NCBI GenBank assembly: GCA_964358485.1
Contig: CAYHPY010000001.1
Location: 124,001-188,000, forward strand
Reading direction: 5' to 3'
Source of the DNA: CAYHPY01 sp964358485
GTDB taxonomy: Bacteria > Elusimicrobiota > Elusimicrobia > UBA1565 > UBA9628
DNA: 64,000 nt
Shown: one piece after another, positions 41,512 to 49,300 of the stretch
Layout: each line of letters opens with the position of its first letter
Position numbering within the stretch: position 1 is the stretch's first letter
Position numbers and translations under genes: made by a program
Notes under the pieces: model-generated
The model's input: only the letters and a program-made list of their open reading frames with translations
What the model was told of the DNA's origin: nothing
The model's database searches: none

Positions 41512-41928
41512 TTAGAGCTTGAGCTTTCCGGCCCCCGGGGGGAGGCCTCCGCCCAGGCCGCCCAGCCCGCCGCCCAAGCCGGGGCCGCCTTGGCCGGGGA
41601 GAACCAGGGACGAGGACGCCTTGCGGCGCATTTCCTTGAGTTCTTCCATGGTTTCGTGGAAGGCCTGGGCAACGGCGTCGCCGTAGAGGGCGACCGCTTT
41701 CTCCAGGGTGTCCACCGGCATTTCAAAGCTGAGCGGAAGGGTGCCCGCCGGAGTCATGAGGGAGGCCTCGCCGGTGAAGATGACCTTGCGGGAGGGATCG
41801 GGGGAGCCGTCGATTTTAATGGGGGACAGCTTGCGGATCACGCCGACTTTCCGGTCCGTGAAAAGCTCTTCGCGCCAAAGGTCGGCGCCGTCCATCTTGG
41901 GGGTGGGGGCTTCTTTCTCATCGCTCAT
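41512..41928 (-). CDS. Hypothetical cytosolic protein with Gly-rich tail
   Basis: The 138-residue protein has a beta-rich first half (DRKVGVIRKLSPIKIDGSPD; RKVIFTGEASLMTPAGTLPL), a helix (LEKAVALYGDAVAQAFHETM) and a Gly/Leu/Pro-rich tail (GLGGGLGGLGGGLPPGAG). No signal peptide. The family is unknown to me. A TACAAT box is 6 nt from the ATG. Position directly before an acyl-CoA dehydrogenase suggests, but does not show, a link to lipid metabolism. Confidence 0.75.
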   Translation of the reverse strand: MSDEKEAPTPKMDGADLWREELFTDRKVGVIRKLSPIKIDGSPDPSRKVIFTGEASLMTPAGTLPLSFEMPVDTLEKAVALYGDAVAQAFHETMEELKEMRRKASSSLVLPGQGGPGLGGGLGGLGGGLPPGAGKLKL

Positions 41929-41934
41929 GGGGAG

Positions 41935-41940
41935 ATTGTA
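41935..41940 (-). promoter_or_regulatory. -10 box TACAAT, leaderless gene
   Basis: TACAAT on the minus strand with 6 nt to the ATG at 41928. Confidence 0.65.
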
Positions 41941-42011
41941 TTATCTTTCGCCCCATTTTCGCCACGAAGCCCGGCGGAGAATTTGAAGAATATGAATGCC
42001 AGGCACCGATG

Positions 42012-42500
42012 CTAGGCGCGTTGGAGGAGGTCTTCGGCGGTGCGACCGAGGGACATCAAGGTGTCGGGGGGGAGATTCTTTCGGATGGAGGGGAAGAGGA
42101 TTTCCTCCTCGTATTCCAGGTGTTTCTCCAGCGCGCGTTCGACGCGCTCCAGGACCTCCCGCAGGGCGTGGACATGGCGCCCGTCGCAGGTCCGCTCCAC
42201 GGCCGTAAGCAGTTGGAAAAGCTGGCGCAGAGTTTGATGGTCTTCCGAGATATCATGGGCCGATAGCCCTCCGGAGGCTTCCAGGGCGCGGATGGCCGAC
42301 AAAAGGCACCGGTCTTCCAGGCGTTCGTGGGTGATGAAGGCGCTGACCAGCCGCGCGTTGGCTTCCGCCAGGCCGAAGCGGTCCAACTCGACGATGTCGT
42401 TGGGTCCGGTGGACCGCTGGTCGCCGAGATGGTTGGTCATCGCCGCCATCAGGCGCCGAAGGTTTTCGTGGTCCGCCACCAAGAGGTCGAGGATGTCCAT
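42012..42500 (-). CDS. Hemerythrin HHE domain protein
   Basis: The 162-residue four-helix protein has 'LLVADHENLRRLM' (His near residue 10), FITHERLEDRCLL (H, E near 65), 'DISEDHQTLRQLFQLL' (H, E near 93) and EKHLEYEEEILFPSI (H, E near 130). This is the HxxxE pattern of HHE cation-binding domains that bind a di-iron centre. Such proteins sense or carry O2, NO or iron. Start MDILDLLVADHEN at 42500. It is divergent from the CVWPxKC repeat gene and shares an intergenic region with GTCAAC palindromes. Confidence 0.88.
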   Translation of the reverse strand: MDILDLLVADHENLRRLMAAMTNHLGDQRSTGPNDIVELDRFGLAEANARLVSAFITHERLEDRCLLSAIRALEASGGLSAHDISEDHQTLRQLFQLLTAVERTCDGRHVHALREVLERVERALEKHLEYEEEILFPSIRKNLPPDTLMSLGRTAEDLLQRA

Positions 42501-42544
42501 AGTCGTTCCCGACTTCCGAGCACGCAACGCTTCGGCCTGAATCA

Positions 42545-42574
42545 GGTCAACCCCCGCGGTTGACCATGGTCAAC
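42545..42574. promoter_or_regulatory. GGTCAAC operator-like cluster
   Basis: Three GGTCAAC half-sites: 42545-42551, inverted at 42559-42565, and 42568-42574. The last two form the perfect 16-bp palindrome GTTGACCATGGTCAAC. It lies between the hemerythrin and repeat-peptide genes, where a regulator could control both. Confidence 0.55.
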
Positions 42575-42595
42575 GAGCCGGATCAATGTCCGGTT

Positions 42596-42638
42596 TTGAC
42601 GCCACTCATAGGGGGAGGGCCCCGGGGCGGGGTATCAT
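42596..42638 (+). promoter_or_regulatory. TTGACG-N31-TATCAT promoter-like element (copy 2)
   Basis: TTGACG at 42596-42601 and TATCAT at 42633-42638, again exactly 31 nt apart, with TATCAT inside GGGGTATCATGTC. It matches the element before 35898. Confidence 0.5.
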
Positions 42639-42670
42639 GTCCTTGTCGCTGATAAGCAAGGAGAACGAAA

Positions 42671-42892
42671 ATGATCGAGCTGATCCTGATGGTGACCCTG
42701 AGCCCCGTGAACCCCCTTTCCACCCAGACCGCGCAGTTCCAGCCCTGCGTTTGGCCCAATAAGTGCGCCGCGGCCCCCGTGGTCGCGCAGTTCCAGCCCT
42801 GCGTCTGGCCCAACAAGTGCGCCAAAACCGCCCCGGTCGTCGCCCAGTTCGAGACCTGCGTTTGGCCCAAGAAGTGCGGTAAGTCTGCTTAG
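42671..42892 (+). CDS. Small peptide with three CVWPxKC repeats
   Basis: The 73-residue peptide has a short hydrophobic N-terminus (MIELILMVTLSPVNPLSTQT) and three tandem repeats: AQFQPCVWPNKCAAAPVV, AQFQPCVWPNKCAKTAPVV and AQFETCVWPKKCGKSA (nucleotides 42731-42784, 42785-42841, 42842-42889). Each has Cys-Val-Trp-Pro-x-Lys-Cys. GGAG lies 7 nt before the ATG, and a strong hairpin follows the stop, so it looks like a real, separately expressed gene. The layout is like a multi-core peptide precursor or a small Cys/Trp metal-binding or disulfide-loop protein. No maturation enzyme is adjacent. Function unknown. Confidence 0.78.
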   Translation: MIELILMVTLSPVNPLSTQTAQFQPCVWPNKCAAAPVVAQFQPCVWPNKCAKTAPVVAQFETCVWPKKCGKSA

Positions 42893-42901
42893 GCCGATAG
42901 G

Positions 42902-42940
42902 CCTAGTTCTTTCCGGGCCCTTTGGCCCGGAAAAACTAGG
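42902..42940 (+). terminator. Long hairpin after the repeat-peptide gene
   Basis: CCTAGTT..TTCCGGGCC pairs with GGCCCGGAA..AACTAGG around a 4-nt loop. There is no clear T run on the plus strand, so it may act as terminator or mRNA-stabilising stem. Confidence 0.6.
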
Positions 42941-42974
42941 TCCGTTGGCCCTTTGAGCCTGGGCCCTTCCGTGC

Positions 42975-42980
42975 TAGGAT
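42975..42980 (+). promoter_or_regulatory. -10 box TAGGAT at the head of the 15-gene run
   Basis: TAGGAT with 8 nt to the ATG at 42989. This is the only promoter-like sequence I see before the long run of overlapping genes ending at 59325. Confidence 0.5.
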
Positions 42981-42988
42981 AGAGTTTC

Positions 42989-43681
42989 ATGCCGGGCACC
43001 CCCCTTTCCGTTGTCTCTCTTCTTTTGTTGCTTTTACCCGGCCTCTCCTTCTCCCAAACCTCCGGGAGACCACCCTCCGACATCGAGCAGTTCTCCCTGA
43101 TCAGCGCCGCCTATGAGGCGGCCTTAAATAATGACGATATCGGCAAGATAATTCCCCATATGGACCCCAATTTCATGGGCGCCATGGTCACCGGGGACGA
43201 TGTTCGGGGCCCGGAAGGCCTTCGGGAGTTCTGGGCCAAGGTCAAATCCGTCATCCGGCAGGGCGGCCGGGGGGGCCGTTATAAGGTCCGCCTGCTCACC
43301 GAGGATTTCCGGGTGGACGGCAACCGCGCCTTCGCCCGCGGGCGCACCGAGGAAGAAGTCGTCACCGGGCGAGGTATCGAGCTCAAATACCAGTCCATGT
43401 GGAGCGTGGAGCTCGGCCGGGTGGACGGGCGCTGGGTCCTCAAGGCCTTGAAGTCCGAGGCCAACGCCTCCGACAAGCTCACTTTGGCGGCGCAATACGT
43501 GGCGGCCCGGCTCTGGAAGCCCTTGGTTTTCTTCGAGCCGCCGAAAGGGGGCCCGGATTTCGACGGCGACGGCGGGGTTCGTCAGGTGGGAGTGCGGACC
43601 GACTCGGCGGCGGGGGCGGGGCCGAGGGCGGCGTCGGCGGGAGCGGCGGCGCGCGGGGCGAGGGTGCGGTATTCACGGTGA
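42989..43681 (+). CDS. Exported NTF2/SnoaL-like protein 1
   Basis: The 230-residue protein (signal MPGTPLSVVSLLLLLLPGLS) has an NTF2-like fold pattern. It shows 'ISAAYEAALNNDDIGKIIPHMD', then RGPEGLREFWAKVKSVIRQ, and strands VRLLTEDFRVDGNRAFARGR and SVELGRVDGRWVLKALKS. A low-complexity Ala/Gly/Arg tail ends it. It is clearly paralogous to the protein at 59370-59963 on the far side of the gene run. NTF2-like folds bind small hydrophobic ligands or serve as isomerases; the catalytic role here is unknown. It overlaps gene A3 by GTGA. Confidence 0.8.
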   Translation: MPGTPLSVVSLLLLLLPGLSFSQTSGRPPSDIEQFSLISAAYEAALNNDDIGKIIPHMDPNFMGAMVTGDDVRGPEGLREFWAKVKSVIRQGGRGGRYKVRLLTEDFRVDGNRAFARGRTEEEVVTGRGIELKYQSMWSVELGRVDGRWVLKALKSEANASDKLTLAAQYVAARLWKPLVFFEPPKGGPDFDGDGGVRQVGVRTDSAAGAGPRAASAGAAARGARVRYSR

Positions 43682-44685
43682 TAAAACCGCTTTTATTGGC
43701 CGTTCTTGCGGCGTTCGGCGCCTGCTCGAAGGCGCCGCCTGGTCCGCCGAAACTGAGACTGAACTTGGAGATCGCCAATCCCAGGATAAAGCCGGGTCAG
43801 AGGGTCTGGTACCGGCTTAAGATGACGAATGTGGGGGGGACCCCGTACGCCCTCGATGACCGGTTTTGGCTGGACCAGGGTTTACTCGAATCCATGGGAA
43901 CGGCAACGCATCTTCGCATCGTGAATCCGAATGGCGAGCTCGGGCGGCCGGATTTATATTTTGATTGGGGTCAGCACGGGGAGTTTCGCTTCTGGGAGAG
44001 CGATCTCAGCCAACGGCCGCCCGAGCACCCGCCGTACATGGGGGAGCGAATCGTCTGGTTTTTCTGGAAAAGGGCGCCGGATTGGTCCCGCTATATCGGG
44101 TGGTTCGCGCGGCTCTACCGCCACTTCCACCGGGATACCCGGAACGCGATGATAGAGATTATGCCGGGGCAAACAGTGGCGGCCACACCTTCCATAGTCG
44201 CGCCGATCCGGGCCCAGGACCCCAAGACCGGCGGGATCGATGATGCCCGGATTCATCCGGGGATTCCCGCGGAACACCGGAAGGATTATGAGAAATTGAT
44301 GCGGCAGCAGAAAGAGATGGTCGAGGGGTGGGGGCATCCGGAAATCGTGCTGGACCCATCCAAGCCGCATACCTTGCCCTATCCCGGGTTCAGAATTTTG
44401 GAGGGGTATTTTTTTCACAGGTCGGGGATATATCGAATTTACGCCGTTTACAATACCTGGTGGCCGCTGCGGCCCGGCAGCGCCAAAGAGGAGATTGAAA
44501 ATATTGAGCGGAACCAATTAACCAAGTTGTCCGCCAAGGGCAGAGCCGTGATCGAAAAAGAGTGGTCGCAGAAAACGCCCGCCGAATTGGAAGATATCAA
44601 GGATAGCCGCGCACGGGTCGAGGAAGCAAATAAAACGGCGGTTATTTTGGAATCCAATGTGATTTCTATCGAGGTAAGACCGTGA
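43678..44685 (+). CDS. Lipoprotein A3, beta-sandwich-like (module 3)
   Basis: The 335-residue lipoprotein (VIKPLLLAVLAAFGAC, lipobox FGAC) is a distant relative of A1 and A2. It shares 'RLNLEIANPRIKPGQRVWYR' then LKMTNVGGTP near the start, matching LTLI...FWFRLEVQNIGRTP. It also shares the final IYRIYAVYN and NVISIEVRP strands. Unlike A1 and A2 it is lipid-anchored and has a longer middle. It begins within the stop of the NTF2-like gene (GTGA) and ends within the start of B3 (GTGA). Third-position bases are visibly more A/T-rich than in the genes downstream, hinting at different origin. Confidence 0.78.
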   Translation: MIKPLLLAVLAAFGACSKAPPGPPKLRLNLEIANPRIKPGQRVWYRLKMTNVGGTPYALDDRFWLDQGLLESMGTATHLRIVNPNGELGRPDLYFDWGQHGEFRFWESDLSQRPPEHPPYMGERIVWFFWKRAPDWSRYIGWFARLYRHFHRDTRNAMIEIMPGQTVAATPSIVAPIRAQDPKTGGIDDARIHPGIPAEHRKDYEKLMRQQKEMVEGWGHPEIVLDPSKPHTLPYPGFRILEGYFFHRSGIYRIYAVYNTWWPLRPGSAKEEIENIERNQLTKLSAKGRAVIEKEWSQKTPAELEDIKDSRARVEEANKTAVILESNVISIEVRP

Positions 44686-46403
44686 GGACCCGGTCCTTGT
44701 TTTTCTTGGCATTTTTAGCGTTCCCGACTTCAGGATGGGGCGTTTCTCTCAAACGGCCTTCCAAAGAGGATTTGGAGCCATTGAAGGCAAAGCTTGAGAA
44801 AATCAAGGCGCGCTCTTGGGAAGCCTCTCAGTACTCAAAAGAGATCATATCTATTGAGATAGAAATCGGGCTGCGGAATAAGGACGGCGTCAGGCATCGT
44901 CCGCCGGAGCCTCCGTCCGGACCGCTGACGGCTGCCGCAAAGAGCGCCTATCTCCGCGAGCTGAATCGATATTCTCGGATTCAAGAGGAGGCCTTGGGTC
45001 GTTTCGCGGGAATTAAAGATGCGCGAAAGGACGCCTATGCCCTTGCTGCAAGACGCGTCAAGCGGGCTCAAGATGATGCGCACAAACTGCGCCAGGAGGC
45101 CATCACCTTGGCTCTCGTGGCGTATGGGATCTCTCCGAATCCGAAATCCGGCCCGATCCTGAGCGGATCGCCAAGAGGCAATCCATCCGAATTCATTGTG
45201 AGTCATCTTGGAGAGACCGCTTCTTGGAATCCGAATTCTCGTTCAACCTTGCGTAAGGGGCTCTATGCGGAAACGCAGCCAGACGGGTCCGTTTCTGTGG
45301 GCCCCGATGCCTTCGAGTATGCCGGCAAGCTGGGCCTGACCCTTTACCACGAAGCCATGCATTTTGAGCGGAAGCTCAAACCTGATCAGGATTTGAGAAA
45401 CGAACCCGCCGAAGAAGTGCGGGCTCGTGAGGCTGCCAAGCGGCATTTGAGGTCGATTTTCCAGCTTGAGCAGAAAGACATCGATGATCATGAACGAGTC
45501 TTCCAGGCGGAGATGGCGCGGGCTTCCGTCTGGGAAGAGCAAATCAAGCGGGGGCTCAATCCGTACAAGCTAACGGACCGCCCTGCCTTTCGCGGTGCCG
45601 GCCACGGTTCCTGGTTGGAGAGCGATCCGGACGTTTCGCGGGAGCTTGAGCGCATTGAAAAGGGGCAGGAGGACCTGAGGCGGGCCGCGAAGAAGGCCTC
45701 GGCGGATTTTCATCTTGCCAAGTTGAGAGTCTTGGCGGAAAGCGCCTGCGATTACGGTCCGGTCGCGCAGACTCGCCTCGATCTCGTGGAGCGCCATTCT
45801 GATGCCGCCGTCTATTGCGCCGACCCCCCGGCCGCGGGCGCCTCTTGCCATCAAAGGGCGTTTCGAGACATGTTGGACCAACTGTGCCGGAGCGAGCGCA
45901 TTGATGCCGCCGGCCTCAACGAACGGATTCGAACTATTTACGGAGGAAGAACGGGGCCTCCGGTCGAGGAAGCCGGACCCGCGCCGCCACAGCAGGGTCC
46001 CGTCGAGGCGACCCCTCCGCCCAATGCCGCCTGGGAGTTGGCCGATTTCGCTTCCAAAGCTTGTTCTAATCCCGGATCGATTGGGCCGGAAGATGTGCGG
46101 CGCCTGCGATGGTTTCCGGATTCCCGCATCGCATTCACGGACGACGTTGAATCCGGTTTGGGGGGATGTTCCCGGGACTTGTTTTCCCGGCTTGTCGGTT
46201 TTAGCAAGACCTGGGAACCGGGATCGCGGCTCAACCCGGACTGGGTCAATGAGTTCGCGCGCCGGTGGGCGAGCGAAAGGCGTCCGGCTCCGCCCCTCGA
46301 AGAGCCGTCCGGTGGAAACGACAAGCCGGAACGTGATAAAGGAGGAAAGAAAGATCCATGCTACAACGAACCTGGAGTGGGCCGAGTTTGCCCGGTGCGA
46401 TGA
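44682..46403 (+). CDS. Secreted HExxH putative metallopeptidase B3 (module 3)
   Basis: The 573-residue exported protein (signal VRTRSLFFLAFLAFPTSGWG) has LTLYHEAMHFERKL near residue 220, an HExxH zinc motif, followed by EEVRAREAAKRH. That keeps the Glu-x-Arg seen in B1 (ESRAW) and B2 (EKRVW). The N-terminal third is a charged coiled-coil-like region. The C-terminal third has several Cys and a Pro-rich linker (EEAGPAPPQQGPVEATPPPN). Sequence outside the motif is strongly diverged from B1/B2. The stop overlaps the ATG of the next gene (ATGA), tying this module to the lipid-enzyme run. Confidence 0.75.
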   Translation: MRTRSLFFLAFLAFPTSGWGVSLKRPSKEDLEPLKAKLEKIKARSWEASQYSKEIISIEIEIGLRNKDGVRHRPPEPPSGPLTAAAKSAYLRELNRYSRIQEEALGRFAGIKDARKDAYALAARRVKRAQDDAHKLRQEAITLALVAYGISPNPKSGPILSGSPRGNPSEFIVSHLGETASWNPNSRSTLRKGLYAETQPDGSVSVGPDAFEYAGKLGLTLYHEAMHFERKLKPDQDLRNEPAEEVRAREAAKRHLRSIFQLEQKDIDDHERVFQAEMARASVWEEQIKRGLNPYKLTDRPAFRGAGHGSWLESDPDVSRELERIEKGQEDLRRAAKKASADFHLAKLRVLAESACDYGPVAQTRLDLVERHSDAAVYCADPPAAGASCHQRAFRDMLDQLCRSERIDAAGLNERIRTIYGGRTGPPVEEAGPAPPQQGPVEATPPPNAAWELADFASKACSNPGSIGPEDVRRLRWFPDSRIAFTDDVESGLGGCSRDLFSRLVGFSKTWEPGSRLNPDWVNEFARRWASERRPAPPLEEPSGGNDKPERDKGGKKDPCYNEPGVGRVCPVR

Positions 46404-47167
46404 ACCCATCTCGTTTGCGTGGGGAAGTGGTCCGTGCCGGAGGCCTGTCGGACGGGGAGGTCTCGGCCCTCTTCGAGCTGTTCTCCAAGTACTACCGCGC
46501 CGTGAATTGGACGCGCTTTGAGGCCGATCTGCGGGAAAAGGATTTCGTGATCCTGCTGCGGGACAGCCAAAGCGGGGAGATGAAGGGCTTCTCCACCCAG
46601 AAGGTCATGCGGGCCGAGGTCCGGGGCGTGGAGGTGCGCGCCATCTTCTCCGGCGACACCATCATCGATCCGGCGTATTGGGGCGAGCAGGAATTGGTCC
46701 GCAGTTGGTGCTCGTTCGCCGGCCAAGTCCGCGCCGAGGAGCCGGAAACCCCGCTCTATTGGTTCCTGATCACCAAGGGCTATCGGACCTACCTCTACCT
46801 GCCGGTGTTCTACAACGACTACTATCCCCGGCAGGAGTCCCCCGCGCCTTTGTTCGAGCAGGCGGTCCTCAACCAGCTCGCGCGCTCTAAATTCGGGAGC
46901 TTCTACGATCCGCGCAACGGGCGCATCCGGTTTCCCCGGTCCATGGGCCACCTGGCGCCGGAGCTGGCCGAGGTCCCGGGCGCGCGCTTGGAGGATCCGC
47001 GGGTGCGCTTTTTCCTGGAACGCAACCCCGAGTACGCCAAGGGCACGGAGCTGGCCTGCCTGACCGAGGTCTCGGAAAACAACATGAAGTCCATCGCCAA
47101 GCGCTTCTACCTGGAAGGCATGCGCCTGGGCCCCATCCGCGCCGCGGTTCCGGCCGGCGCCGCCTGA
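46400..47167 (+). CDS. GNAT-like protein, first enzyme gene of the lipid run
   Basis: The 255-residue cytosolic protein starts at MNPSRLRGE, overlapping the B3 stop (ATGA). An ATG 42 bp earlier would give 14 more residues but a longer overlap. 'DFVILLRDSQSGEMKGFSTQ' then VMRAEVRGVEVRAIFSGDTI has the strand-turn-strand look of an N-acyltransferase (GNAT) core. I see no RxxGxG/A acetyl-CoA loop, so it may bind a long-chain acyl carrier as N-acyl amino acid synthases do, or be inactive. Low certainty on function. Confidence 0.72.
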   Translation: MNPSRLRGEVVRAGGLSDGEVSALFELFSKYYRAVNWTRFEADLREKDFVILLRDSQSGEMKGFSTQKVMRAEVRGVEVRAIFSGDTIIDPAYWGEQELVRSWCSFAGQVRAEEPETPLYWFLITKGYRTYLYLPVFYNDYYPRQESPAPLFEQAVLNQLARSKFGSFYDPRNGRIRFPRSMGHLAPELAEVPGARLEDPRVRFFLERNPEYAKGTELACLTEVSENNMKSIAKRFYLEGMRLGPIRAAVPAGAA

Positions 47168-47173
47168 GTTTTA

Positions 47174-49300
47174 ATGCTTGATCTCATCGTAAAAAACGGC
47201 CTTTTGTTCGACGGAACCGGAAACCCGGCGCGAAAAACGGACGTTGGAATAAAGAATGGCCGCATCGTCCGCATTTTCCCGAACATCCGGGAAAATGCGG
47301 CCGAAGTGTTGGACGCGGAGGGGCTGTGGGTCCTGCCCGGGTTCGTGGACATCCACACCCACTACGACATCGAGGCGGAGATCGCCCCCGGCCTTTCGGA
47401 GTCCGTGCGCCACGGCGTGACCACGGTTCTGATGGGCAACTGCAGCCTGTCCTTGACGGTCGGAGACCCCGCGGACCTGGCCGACATTTTCCTGCGCGTG
47501 GAGAACATCCCTCGCGTGTTGGTCCGAAAATGGCTGGACGGGGCCATGAACTGGAAAACCCCCGGGGAATATTTCCGCCACCTGGACTCCCTGCCCCTGG
47601 GGCCCAACGCGGCCGCGCTTCTGGGCCACAGCGCCTTGCGGGCCAAGGTCATGGGCTTGGAGCGCAGTCTCAAGGAAAAAGCGACGGAGATGGAGACCTC
47701 CGCCATGCTCAAGCTGGCCGGGGAGGCTTTCGACGCGGGCTGCGCGGGACTGTCCTTCGACATGGTCCCCTGGCACATGATGAGCGGGCGCTTCAAGGGC
47801 CGCACCGTGCCCTCCCAGCACGCCGGATTTTCGGAATACCGGGCCTTGGCCGACCTTTGCCGCCGCCGCGGCCTGGTCCTTCAGCTTTCCCCGAACCCGC
47901 AAAACCTGGCCACCTTGCTCTACATCCTGGCCATGGCCCTCTTGCCGGCTTTCGGACGGAGGCTGAAGCTGACGGTGCTCGCGGCGTTGGATCCCACCGG
48001 GACGCCGGGGGCGTGGCGGGTCTTCGGGCCGATTTTGAAAGTCCTCAACGGGCCGTTGGGCTGCGACATCCGTTTTCAAACCTTGACCGAGCCGTTCACC
48101 GTCTTTTCCGACGGCCCTCTGACTCCGCTCTTCGAGGAATTTCCCGCCGGCCGGGCCTTGAACGACGCCGAGACCCGCGCCGAGCGCCGGGCCTTGTGGC
48201 AAACTCCGGGTTTCCGGGAGCGCTTCGCGCTGGAGTGGACCAAGGGGAGCCGCCGGACTTTCCACCGCAACCTGGACTGGATGCTGGTCGTCCGTTGCCC
48301 GGATGAGTTCTTGGCGGGCCGCTCCATCGCCGCTTCGGCCCGGGCCGCGGGCCGGGCGCCGGCGGACTTTTTCATGGATCTTCTGGAAAAGCACGATGAG
48401 GACCTGCGCTGGGTCTCCACGGGGGCCAACGGCCGGCTGGGACCGCGCCTGGGCCTGATGAAAGATCCGAACATCCTCCCGGGCTTTACCGACGCGGGCG
48501 CTCACGTGCGGAATCTGGGCTACTACGACGGGGCGCTGGCCTTGCTCAAGCAGGCGGCGCAGACGGGTTTCATGACCATGGCCAGGGCCGTCTCCCGGGT
48601 GACCGGGGAGCCCGCCCGCTGGCTGGGGCTGGACGCGGGGATCTTGGCGCCGGGCAAGCGCGCGGATTTCGTCCTGATCGATCCCAAGGGGTTGGAGGAG
48701 CCGATCTCGCCGCAGACGGAAATCAACGATCCCCTCCTGGACGGCGCCTTGCGGATGGTCAAAAGAGGCAGCGAGCGCGCCGTCCGGTCCGTCCACATCG
48801 GAGGCCGGGAGGCGTTTTACTGCGGCGCCCCGTCCCGGGAACTGGGGACCGAAAAACTCGGGGAGGTCCTGAGGGTCGCGCCCCCGGAGCCCGACCCGCG
48901 CCTGCGCATCGGCCCGGGAGCCCCGGAGCATCCGTTCACGGAGTATTGGCCGGTCTTCGTACTCAAGCACCAGAATCCGCTCAACGTCGCCCTGCATTGC
49001 CTGGGCGTGGTTTGGTTCTACGGATTTTTGGCCTGGGGCGCGGCCGCGCGGGACGCGCGCCTCCTGCTGGCCCTGCCGGGCTCCCAGTTGATCGGGTTGC
49101 TCGGGCATCTGGTCTTCGAGCGGACCTATATCGACCGGCAGGACGCGGTGTTTTCCCTGCGCGCAACCTGGTGCCTCAACAAGCTTTTCGTCCTGGCCGT
49201 GCTCGGCCGCTACGGCCGCGAGGTGCGCCGCTACCGGGCGGAGCTTTCCGCCTTCCTCGCCCGGCGCCCGGAGCCGAAAATTCCCATGGAGGTCGCTTGA
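47174..49300 (+). CDS. N-acyl-D-amino-acid deacylase fused to Mpo1/DUF962-like domain
   Basis: The 708-residue fusion has an amidohydrolase in residues 1-~575: 'DLIVKNGLLFDGTGNPARK', the metal motif GFVDIHTHYDIEAE (HxH) near 58, a GNCSLSL loop, FTDAGAHVRNLG near 437 (metal/catalytic Asp) and APGKRADFVLIDP. This matches the D-aminoacylase family, which cleaves N-acyl-D-amino acids. Residues ~590-690 have FVLKHQNPLNVALHCLGVVW and IGLLGHLVFERTYIDRQDAV, the His pattern of DUF962/Mpo1, an iron dioxygenase in fatty-acid alpha-oxidation. The fusion is unusual. It overlaps the next gene by TTGA. Confidence 0.85.
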   Translation: MLDLIVKNGLLFDGTGNPARKTDVGIKNGRIVRIFPNIRENAAEVLDAEGLWVLPGFVDIHTHYDIEAEIAPGLSESVRHGVTTVLMGNCSLSLTVGDPADLADIFLRVENIPRVLVRKWLDGAMNWKTPGEYFRHLDSLPLGPNAAALLGHSALRAKVMGLERSLKEKATEMETSAMLKLAGEAFDAGCAGLSFDMVPWHMMSGRFKGRTVPSQHAGFSEYRALADLCRRRGLVLQLSPNPQNLATLLYILAMALLPAFGRRLKLTVLAALDPTGTPGAWRVFGPILKVLNGPLGCDIRFQTLTEPFTVFSDGPLTPLFEEFPAGRALNDAETRAERRALWQTPGFRERFALEWTKGSRRTFHRNLDWMLVVRCPDEFLAGRSIAASARAAGRAPADFFMDLLEKHDEDLRWVSTGANGRLGPRLGLMKDPNILPGFTDAGAHVRNLGYYDGALALLKQAAQTGFMTMARAVSRVTGEPARWLGLDAGILAPGKRADFVLIDPKGLEEPISPQTEINDPLLDGALRMVKRGSERAVRSVHIGGREAFYCGAPSRELGTEKLGEVLRVAPPEPDPRLRIGPGAPEHPFTEYWPVFVLKHQNPLNVALHCLGVVWFYGFLAWGAAARDARLLLALPGSQLIGLLGHLVFERTYIDRQDAVFSLRATWCLNKLFVLAVLGRYGREVRRYRAELSAFLARRPEPKIPMEVA

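Noticed and set aside
41990..42012. ATGCCAGGCACCGATG looks like part of REP family 1
   Set aside because: Only about ten bases match (GCCAGGCACC) and no second arm or ATCCACTTTC is present, so chance is likely.
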